This document shows, piece by piece, positions 1 to 4,437 of a stretch of DNA of 5,049 bases. Under the pieces are notes generated by a model. That model worked only from the letters and a program-made list of their open reading frames with translations, had not been told where the DNA came from and searched no databases. Made by a program: the position numbers and the translations under genes. Positions within the stretch are counted from its first letter, which is position 1; each line of letters starts with the position of its first letter. The stretch is from Candidatus Iainarchaeum sp. (GTDB taxonomy: Archaea > Iainarchaeota > Iainarchaeia > Iainarchaeales > UBA10191): contig DUFJ01000043.1 of the NCBI GenBank assembly GCA_013331925.1, positions 2,141 to 7,189 on the forward strand, read 5' to 3'.

Positions 1-450
1 TTGAAGTTTTTCCTCTTGAAGATTGAGGCGCAAAGGGATTTCACTTTCAATCCTGAAGAAAGCATAAGTTTTGAGGGCGAGACAGGCCCTTACCTTCTTT
101 ACACTGTTGCAAGGGCAAAAAGCATTTTGAGAAAAGCCCCAAAAAGCCTGCTTTCAGGAAAGCACGACCTTTCATTGCTCGTGAAAGAGAGGGAGAAAGA
201 AATCGCTTCCTTGCTTTCAAAATTTCCCGAAAGCCTTCAGCAGGCTTTAAGGAATTACTCGCCGCATATTTTATGCCATTTTCTAATCTCCCTTTCCTCA
301 GCCTTTAACTCTTACTATCATGAAACTCAAGTTTTAGGTGCAGAAACTCCGGAAACAGCAAAAGCCCGCCTTGCTTTGGTAAAGGCTGTTGAGATTGTCC
401 TGGAAAACGCCTTGGATGTTTTAGGCATTAAAGTGCTTGAGGAAATGTAG
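1..450 (+). CDS. argS: Arginyl-tRNA synthetase, C-terminal part (5' end outside window)
   Basis: Class I aminoacyl-tRNA synthetase that charges tRNA-Arg with arginine in the cytoplasm. Only the last 149 residues are visible. They contain the conserved FEGETGPY segment (residues 24-31) at the end of the catalytic core. The DALR-type anticodon-binding helical domain follows, with YSPHIL (86-91), FNSYYHE (102-108), ARLALV (122-127) at the DALR-like helix, and a typical C-terminal end NALDVLGI...EEM (136-149). Complete archaeal ArgRS proteins are usually about 550-600 residues, so roughly 400 residues lie upstream. The TTG at base 1 is therefore simply the first codon in the window, not a start. 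The gene ends 8 bases before the stop of a convergent gene, and a T8 run immediately follows its TAG. The identification rests on recognised family motifs and is secure. Confidence 0.95.
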   Translation: MKFFLLKIEAQRDFTFNPEESISFEGETGPYLLYTVARAKSILRKAPKSLLSGKHDLSLLVKEREKEIASLLSKFPESLQQALRNYSPHILCHFLISLSSAFNSYYHETQVLGAETPETAKARLALVKAVEIVLENALDVLGIKVLEEM

Positions 451-452
451 GC

Positions 453-460
453 TTTTTTTT
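453..460 (+). terminator. T8 tract after argS
   Basis: Eight consecutive T residues begin two bases after the argS TAG stop. Archaeal RNA polymerase commonly terminates at oligo-T stretches without needing a hairpin, and I see no hairpin here. The tract lies in the 8-base gap between convergent genes and touches the stop codon of the opposite-strand gene. Confidence 0.55.
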
Positions 461-1196
461 AGAAACGGTCAAGCAAGGGCATGAAGACGAATTTTCCTTC
501 TGAGAAACCAAGCAGCAGAAGATTGTTTTTTTGGACAAATTCTTCTTCTGTAAATCCCCTCTTTTTTTCAATTCGAGACCATTCTTTAAATGCAGCAGCC
601 AATTGTTTTTCTGTAATTCCGCATGTTCTCTTCAAACGTTTAAAAAATTGCGTTCCTCTTCTGGTTATCCCTTCAAGATGCGTTTCTTCTGATGGGCCCA
701 AAATCTCGAGAACGGTTGGAGCTTCAATTTTGGGCATGGCTATCAAGTTCCAGTCAATCGCATGTGCGCTTAAAGAAACCAGCACATATCGTTTTGGGCT
801 TAACTTCTTGTGTTCTCTGACCTGCCTTTCAATAATGCTTACTATTTCTTGTGCACTTCCAGCATGAACGCTTTTTATAACCAATTCAGTGTTTGGAAAA
901 TTTCTGGAAACATTCATTTCTCTTACCCTGCGGCTAGGCTGTATTGTATTTGTTTCACTGAGTCCTGGTGCAAGCGTTTTTCTGTGGTCAATGTTTTTCA
1001 TTCTACCCAAAGCAAAATGAGGATTATGGCCCAAAGCTTTTGCTTTTATGACATTTGCTTTTAATCTTTCAACAAGTTCTTTTGGCAATGGTGGTGGAAG
1101 TTGTATCAAAATATTTTTGGGCTGCTTTTCTCTGTCTCGTGAAAAAAATTTGAGGGGATTTAAACGCCTAATGTTATGGAAAAAATTCAGCCGCAT
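459..1196 (-). CDS. Hypothetical protein, 245 aa, possibly protein-kinase-like
   Basis: I do not recognise this family with confidence. The protein has a basic N-terminus without a signal peptide, a proline run (PPPLP, residues 34-38), then an alpha/beta region. From residue 103 the order of elements resembles a protein-kinase fold. VIK (106-108) would be the beta-3 lysine strand, a helix with glutamates (114-131) could be helix C, and a strand-hinge-helix (LIAMPKIEAPTVLEIL, 151-166) follows. A helical stretch (195-213) then leads to N-N-L-L-L-L-G (224-230) and a beta hairpin ending in L-L-D (241-243). The catalytic HxD and a glycine-rich loop are not apparent, and the protein stops right after D243, so it could be a degenerate or atypical kinase, or something unrelated. 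It is preferred over the plus-strand ORFs it overlaps because it is one long continuous frame with a promoter-like TATA element before its ATG. It is convergent with argS and divergent from the RSH gene. Confidence 0.72.
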   Translation of the reverse strand: MRLNFFHNIRRLNPLKFFSRDREKQPKNILIQLPPPLPKELVERLKANVIKAKALGHNPHFALGRMKNIDHRKTLAPGLSETNTIQPSRRVREMNVSRNFPNTELVIKSVHAGSAQEIVSIIERQVREHKKLSPKRYVLVSLSAHAIDWNLIAMPKIEAPTVLEILGPSEETHLEGITRRGTQFFKRLKRTCGITEKQLAAAFKEWSRIEKKRGFTEEEFVQKNNLLLLGFSEGKFVFMPLLDRF

Positions 1197-1213
1197 AATG
1201 CCATAGTATTCAA

Positions 1214-1223
1214 GATATTTAAT
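1214..1223 (-). promoter_or_regulatory. Candidate TATA box for the 245-aa gene (leaderless)
   Basis: On the minus strand this reads ATTAAATATC, close to the archaeal TATA consensus TTTAWATA. Its centre lies about 22 bases upstream of the ATG at 1196. Archaeal transcription normally starts about 22-27 bases downstream of the box, so initiation would fall at or next to the start codon, giving a leaderless mRNA. No Shine-Dalgarno sequence is seen before this ATG, which agrees. Confidence 0.45.
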
Positions 1224-1272
1224 AGAGATTGGCTCTTGAAGTAATGCTTGTTTTTTAAAGGCTTTTTCCTTA

Positions 1273-1282
1273 GATTAAAAGA
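1273..1282 (+). promoter_or_regulatory. Candidate TATA-like element for the RSH operon
   Basis: The sequence GATTAAAAGA is centred about 26 bases before the ATG at 1304, the usual archaeal TATA-to-start distance. That would give a leaderless or near-leaderless transcript. No Shine-Dalgarno motif precedes this ATG. The match to the TATA consensus is only moderate, so the call rests mainly on position. Confidence 0.33.
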
Positions 1283-1303
1283 GTAAACGGCTGGTTTTTT
1301 GAA

Positions 1304-2770
1304 ATGCCTTATTCAAGGTTCAGGGAAGAGTACTTGGCTCTGCTTAATGCGATAAAGGCAAAGAGCCCAAAGCCTGACCTGAAGCTCGTGAAAAAAGCAT
1401 TCCTTTTCTCCTTCCAGGCGCACAAGAGCCAGAAAAGGCTTTCCGGAGAGCAGTTTTTCACTCATCCTTTGGACACTGCTTTAAGGCTTGCGGATTGGGG
1501 AATGGATTCTGAAACAATAGCTGCAGGCTTGCTGCATGATTGCTTGGAGGATACTGAAACTAGCGAGCAAAACCTGAAGAGAAAGTTCGGTCCTGGAGTT
1601 TTAGAGTTAGTGAAGGGAGTTTCAAAGCTGGCAATCATTGCTTCAAAAACTCGAAAAAGCCAAAAACGCGTTGAGGATCTTGAAAAGCTCTTGCTTGCAG
1701 CCTCTAAAGACCTGCGCGTTCTAATAATCAAGCTTGCGGACAAAATCCACAATTTGCAGACTTTACATCATCTTCCAAGGCCTGACAGGGAAAGGATTGC
1801 ATTGGAGGCATTGACTGTTTACGCGCCTTTGGCGCACAAGCTTTCAATGCACAGGGTAAAGTTCGAGATTGAAGACCTTGCTTTCAAAACCTTGCATCCT
1901 GAACGTTTTGAAGAGCTCAAAAAGCTCGCGAATTCGAAAAAAAGGCTGCTTGAAAAGCATTCTGGAATCCTGCAGGCAAAGCTGAAGGCCGAATGCTCCA
2001 AGGCAGGAATTCCTGTAATGTTTTCCAAATCCTTGAAGAGCACTTTTGCAATGGACCAGAAATGCCAGCATACCGGAAAAGAGCCAATGGAGATAGAGGA
2101 CTTTCTCATAATTTACATTCTTACAACAACTCCTGAAAACTGTTATTCAATACTTGGGAAGCTACACTCATTGTTCAAGCCTGTTCCTGGAAAATTCAAG
2201 GACTTCATTGCAGTTCCGGAGCACGGCTTGTACCAGGCGTTGCACACTAAAGTCATAGGCCCTAACGGCCAGAAGGTAAAATGCTATATCAGCACTTTTG
2301 AAATGCTCGAGACAGCAAATTATGGCATAATTTGTTTTTTCAGGAATCCTGGAATGAAAAACAAAAAATTATTGCACGAGAAGCTTGAATGGCTGCAGTC
2401 ATTCCTCAAGCCTTCCCTGCTTAAGGACCGAAAGTTTTTCATGGAGGTCTTGGACTTAGAGCTTAAAAGAGACATAACTGTCTTTACCCCAAAAGGCGAT
2501 CCCATAGTCCTTCCTTTCAGCAGCACTTCAATAGACTTTGCGTACTCAATCCACATAACTCTTGGCAATCATTGCTGGAAAAGCGTTGTGAATGGCAAGG
2601 AGCAATCCATAGAGAAAGCCTTGAACGCCGGGGAAACAGTCAGGATAATCGGCTCTGAAAAGCCAAGGCTAAGGCAGGAATGGCTTTCCCTGCTTAAAAG
2701 CCCTCGCGCGATAGTGGCTTTGAAAAAAGGTTTAAAAAACCAGAAAGCCTCTAATAACAGGAGAGTTTAA
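1304..2770 (+). CDS. RelA/SpoT homologue (HD-synthetase-like-TGS), probable (p)ppGpp hydrolase
   Basis: A 488-residue long-type RSH protein; this family makes and/or degrades the alarmone (p)ppGpp in the cytoplasm. The HD hydrolase domain (about 25-195) keeps the expected metal and catalytic residues: R45, H54, H78-D79, E82-D83, D146 and N150, followed by the family signature APLAHKL (174-180). The synthetase-like domain (about 220-345) keeps D266, KFKD (297-300), Y310 and H314. However, the E-x-Q-I-R strand carrying the catalytic glutamate reads K-C-Y-I-S (326-330), the GRPK region is unrecognisable (around 241-248), and a lysine after KFKD is E306. A TGS domain follows (about 390-451: VFTPKGD, SIDFAYSIH, GNHC). 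The protein ends soon after, without the helical, zinc-finger and ACT regions that bring bacterial Rel proteins to about 700 or more residues. I infer hydrolase activity with lost or impaired synthetase activity. It is the first gene of an operon with the 97-aa protein. RSH assignment is very secure; activity is inferred. Confidence 0.95.
   Translation: MPYSRFREEYLALLNAIKAKSPKPDLKLVKKAFLFSFQAHKSQKRLSGEQFFTHPLDTALRLADWGMDSETIAAGLLHDCLEDTETSEQNLKRKFGPGVLELVKGVSKLAIIASKTRKSQKRVEDLEKLLLAASKDLRVLIIKLADKIHNLQTLHHLPRPDRERIALEALTVYAPLAHKLSMHRVKFEIEDLAFKTLHPERFEELKKLANSKKRLLEKHSGILQAKLKAECSKAGIPVMFSKSLKSTFAMDQKCQHTGKEPMEIEDFLIIYILTTTPENCYSILGKLHSLFKPVPGKFKDFIAVPEHGLYQALHTKVIGPNGQKVKCYISTFEMLETANYGIICFFRNPGMKNKKLLHEKLEWLQSFLKPSLLKDRKFFMEVLDLELKRDITVFTPKGDPIVLPFSSTSIDFAYSIHITLGNHCWKSVVNGKEQSIEKALNAGETVRIIGSEKPRLRQEWLSLLKSPRAIVALKKGLKNQKASNNRRV
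2759..2765 (+). promoter_or_regulatory. Shine-Dalgarno sequence for the 97-aa gene
   Basis: AGGAGAG lies 7 bases before the ATG at 2773, inside the last codons of the RSH gene. It fixes the start of the downstream gene. As an internal operon gene it has a ribosome binding site, whereas the operon's first gene appears leaderless, a common archaeal arrangement. Confidence 0.7.
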
Positions 2771-2772
2771 TC

Positions 2773-3066
2773 ATGAAGTATTCCAGAAAGGTTTCCAAAG
2801 AAGAAGCGCAAAAAAACGCTGTCTTCATAGACAAGCCAAAGCTCAAGCTCTTTCCAGAATTGGGGAAAGAGTTCAAAATAAAAATAGGCAAGAAGAACGT
2901 TTCAGCGCACATAAACGCTGTTTCCTGCACTTGCGTTGGGCCTGAAAAACCGCACGAGCATTACTACCTTCACTTGTTCTCAAGCCTTCAGTTCAAGAAA
3001 GGCCAAAAAGTCTCCATATCCAAAAAAAGCCCTAAAAGCGATTTTGAGATGAAAATTTCCAAATGA
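2773..3066 (+). CDS. Small conserved-looking protein with Cys-x-Cys/His-x-His cluster, 97 aa
   Basis: I cannot name this family. The protein is small, lysine-rich and without a signal peptide or membrane segment. After a charged N-terminus it shows alternating hydrophobic strands (EFKIKIG, 33-39; VSAHINAVSC, 43-52), then C52-T-C54, a GPEKP turn, H61-E-H63 and H67. Another strand pair ends at KKGQKVSIS (75-83). The pattern suggests a small beta-barrel, and the clustered C52, C54, H61, H63 and H67 could bind a metal; both points are inference. A good Shine-Dalgarno precedes the start, and only two bases separate it from the RSH stop codon, so the two are almost certainly co-transcribed. It could be a partner or regulator of the RSH protein or just a neighbour. 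It ends 9 bases from the stop of the convergent nitroreductase gene. Confidence 0.85.
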   Translation: MKYSRKVSKEEAQKNAVFIDKPKLKLFPELGKEFKIKIGKKNVSAHINAVSCTCVGPEKPHEHYYLHLFSSLQFKKGQKVSISKKSPKSDFEMKISK

Positions 3067-3071
3067 AAAAA
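3066..3071 (-). terminator. T6 tract after the nitroreductase gene
   Basis: On the minus strand, TTTTTT begins four bases after the TAA stop of the nitroreductase gene. It is a short oligo-T archaeal-type termination signal. An adjacent 10-bp palindrome AGCTTAAGCT (3073-3082) spans the stop codon but is probably too short, with no loop, to act as a hairpin. Confidence 0.35.
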
Positions 3072-3075
3072 CAGC

Positions 3076-3585
3076 TTAAGCTTCCTTCAATAATTCCTTC
3101 AATTCTTTCCTTCTTGCCTTTCTTGGCTTTTCATCAGCAAACCCTATTGGAAAAATTGCAACAGGCTGCAGTTCTGTTTCCAAAATCTTTTTCACTTTCT
3201 CGTCCTCAAAAGCCCCAACCCAACAGCTTGCCAATCCTTCATCAACTGCAGCAAGCATTGCAAAAGTTGCAGCAATCGAAGCGTCCTGCAATGCGTAAAG
3301 CCTTTCTCCTCTTTCAGCGTACACTCTAGAGCTTGCCTTCAAATCAGCGCAAAAAACCAAAACTATCGGCGCCTTTGCCACAAAGCTCTGGCCAAAGCTT
3401 GCGTCAGCCAATTCCTTTCTTTTCTCCTCGCTTCTTGCAACAAACACTTTGAAAGCCTGCAAATTTCCAGCGCTTGGCGCTATTCTCGCAGCCTCTAAAA
3501 TTCTTTGCAGGCTTTCTTCAGGCACCGCCTCAGGCTTGAACCTTCTCACAGACCGCCTTTCCTGCAATACTTTCAAGAATTCCAT
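3076..3585 (-). CDS. Nitroreductase-family FMN flavoprotein, 169 aa
   Basis: This family comprises cytoplasmic, usually homodimeric FMN proteins that transfer two electrons from NAD(P)H to varied substrates; the physiological substrate here cannot be told from sequence. The N-terminal ERRSVRRF (residues 9-16) carries the arginines and serine that contact the FMN phosphate. IAPSAGNLQAF (35-45) is the second FMN-binding motif, DASIAATFAML (101-111) starts the core dimer helix, and ASCWVGAF (119-126) and IFPIGFADEKP (144-154) are also typical. Length fits the short NfsA/NfnB-like archaeal subgroup, which is about 165-190 residues. The start is fixed by the canonical position of RRSVR near the N-terminus and the lack of a better upstream codon. 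No Shine-Dalgarno and no clear TATA box precede it; the expected promoter position is a pyrimidine tract, so some read-through from the upstream protease gene is possible. It is convergent with the RSH operon. Confidence 0.95.
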   Translation of the reverse strand: MEFLKVLQERRSVRRFKPEAVPEESLQRILEAARIAPSAGNLQAFKVFVARSEEKRKELADASFGQSFVAKAPIVLVFCADLKASSRVYAERGERLYALQDASIAATFAMLAAVDEGLASCWVGAFEDEKVKKILETELQPVAIFPIGFADEKPRKARRKELKELLKEA

Positions 3586-3597
3586 ATACAGTATTCT

Positions 3598-3644
3598 GGA
3601 AAGGAAAAAAAGAAAAAGAAAGAGCCTAATTGTTTTTTAGGCTC
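3598..3644 (-). terminator. Hairpin plus pyrimidine tract terminator, overlapping the protease stop codon
   Basis: A perfect 8-bp inverted repeat, GAGCCTAA (3622-3629) and TTAGGCTC (3637-3644), has a 7-base loop. On the minus strand it is followed at once by an unbroken T-rich pyrimidine run (3598-3621). This looks like a bacterial-style intrinsic terminator for the metalloprotease gene, and the T-rich run alone would suit archaeal termination. The protease TGA (3645-3643) overlaps the first arm of the stem. Confidence 0.65.
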
Positions 3645-4356
3645 AGTAAAGCTTTTGGACTCCAGCAATGTCTCCAGAATTCAAGGTGCGCTTTTTAGTT
3701 TCGCCTTCAGAGCTGAACCCGTACATTGTCTCTTCAATGCAGGAATTGTACAAGTCAGCCAATCCTGCGGAATGCCCTAGCTCGTGAGTTGCAATATTCT
3801 GCAAGTCCATCAATGCAGGATTTGCTATAGCGTCCCCAAATGTAAAGTATTCGTCATTGTAGAGCAAGTCCCACTCAATTAGTTCTCTGAATTTTGGAGG
3901 CCCTGAAAAATAGCCCCAAACTGTTGTTACTGCAATCACTCCAGGGTCTTCAGTGCCAAAGCTTACTGTGTTTTTTCCGTCCAAGTTTCCGTTATTGTAG
4001 GATGCTGTGTAATCAACGCTTGAGTTTCCGAAAATGTTTCCTGCATAAGCTTCCCATTCTGCAACTCCAGCATCAGCTGCTGCTTGCGTAAAGCTTTCGC
4101 TCAAGGCGTCAGAGTTTGAAGGATTTACCAAATAATCTTCAACTGTCTTCCATTTTGCTCCGCTGCTCAAAAAAGAGTAACAGCTTGTTCCGCCAGGCTT
4201 TGCTCTTCCGTAAGCATTTCCATTAGAGTTATCTTTCTTGTAGTGGATGAATGTGACTTTTTCCAAAGGCCCTCTCTCGTTGTTTCCAGAGCCTGCAATA
4301 GCAAAAATCCCAAACAGCACTGCACTAATTAAGGCAATCGCTAACATCTTCCTCAT
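3643..4356 (-). CDS. Secreted matrixin-like zinc metalloprotease, 237 aa
   Basis: A predicted exported metzincin-type endopeptidase. The N-terminus is a classic Sec signal peptide: MRK, a hydrophobic stretch (residues 4-20), and a likely cleavage site near AIA-G (19-22). The catalytic motif is HELGHSAGLAD (191-201), which fits H-E-x-x-H-x-x-G-x-x-D. H191 and H195 would bind zinc, E192 would be the catalytic base, and D201 would be the third ligand where animal matrixins use His. The Met-turn follows as TMYGF (M211), then the SSEGETKKR...GDIAGVQKLY tail (215-237) typical of prokaryotic matrixin-like proteins. C59 and C206 are the only cysteines and could form a disulfide outside the cell. There is no obvious pro-domain cysteine switch or membrane anchor. 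The start is supported by the signal peptide and a GGGGG ribosome site. Substrate is unknown; it may remodel surface proteins or degrade external peptides. Confidence 0.92.
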   Translation of the reverse strand: MRKMLAIALISAVLFGIFAIAGSGNNERGPLEKVTFIHYKKDNSNGNAYGRAKPGGTSCYSFLSSGAKWKTVEDYLVNPSNSDALSESFTQAAADAGVAEWEAYAGNIFGNSSVDYTASYNNGNLDGKNTVSFGTEDPGVIAVTTVWGYFSGPPKFRELIEWDLLYNDEYFTFGDAIANPALMDLQNIATHELGHSAGLADLYNSCIEETMYGFSSEGETKKRTLNSGDIAGVQKLY

Positions 4357-4362
4357 TAAAAA

Positions 4363-4367
4363 CCCCC
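4363..4367 (-). promoter_or_regulatory. Shine-Dalgarno-like G5 for the metalloprotease
   Basis: On the minus strand, AGGGGG ends 6 bases before the ATG at 4356. This matches the CCUCC-type anti-Shine-Dalgarno only in part, but the spacing is right and it supports the signal-peptide start. Confidence 0.5.
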
Positions 4368-4406
4368 TTTTTAATTTGGCAAGCTGTAATACTATTCTCT
4401 TCCTGT

Positions 4407-4426
4407 CCTTAAAAACCTTTTTGGTT
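4407..4426 (-). terminator. AACC-A5-GGTT hairpin and T5 tract after the SdpI-like gene; alternative TATA-like element
   Basis: Read on the minus strand just after the SdpI-family stop codon, AACC-AAAAA-GGTT forms a small 4-bp stem and is followed by further T residues, a weak terminator candidate. The same bases (GGTTTTTAAGG) can be read as a TATA-like element for the metalloprotease. That would place its transcription start near 4386, giving a leader of about 30 bases that includes the G5 ribosome site. I cannot separate the two readings from sequence alone, and both could hold. Confidence 0.35.
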
Positions 4427-4437
4427 CGTTAAAAGCC

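Noticed and set aside
481..1064. Plus-strand ORFs at 481-867 and 810-1064
   Set aside because: They are antisense to the single continuous 245-residue minus-strand frame, have serine/phenylalanine/cysteine-rich composition typical of shadow frames, and lack ribosome or promoter signals.
1462..2568. Minus-strand ORFs inside the RSH gene (1462-1752, 1819-2109, 1844-2071, 2320-2568)
   Set aside because: All are antisense to a protein with clear family motifs along its whole length; their products show no recognisable features.
2773..3066. Idea that the 97-aa protein is a superoxide reductase/desulfoferrodoxin, from its KIKIG and PHEHYYLHL segments
   Set aside because: The resemblance is limited to a short His-rich stretch. 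The C-terminal Cys-x-x-His iron ligands of that family are absent and the Cys-x-Cys lies on the wrong side.
3073..3082. 10-bp palindrome AGCTTAAGCT between the convergent genes
   Set aside because: It has no loop and is short enough to occur by chance; it overlaps the nitroreductase stop and I see no second copy to suggest an operator.
3063..3329. Plus-strand ORF whose ATG overlaps the stop of the 97-aa gene (ATGA arrangement)
   Set aside because: The overlap looks like translational coupling, but the protein is a low-complexity Q/L/P-rich antisense product of the well-supported nitroreductase gene.
3449..4091. Plus-strand ORFs at 3449-3640, 3505-3780 and 3894-4091
   Set aside because: They are antisense to the nitroreductase and metalloprotease genes, which have strong motif support.
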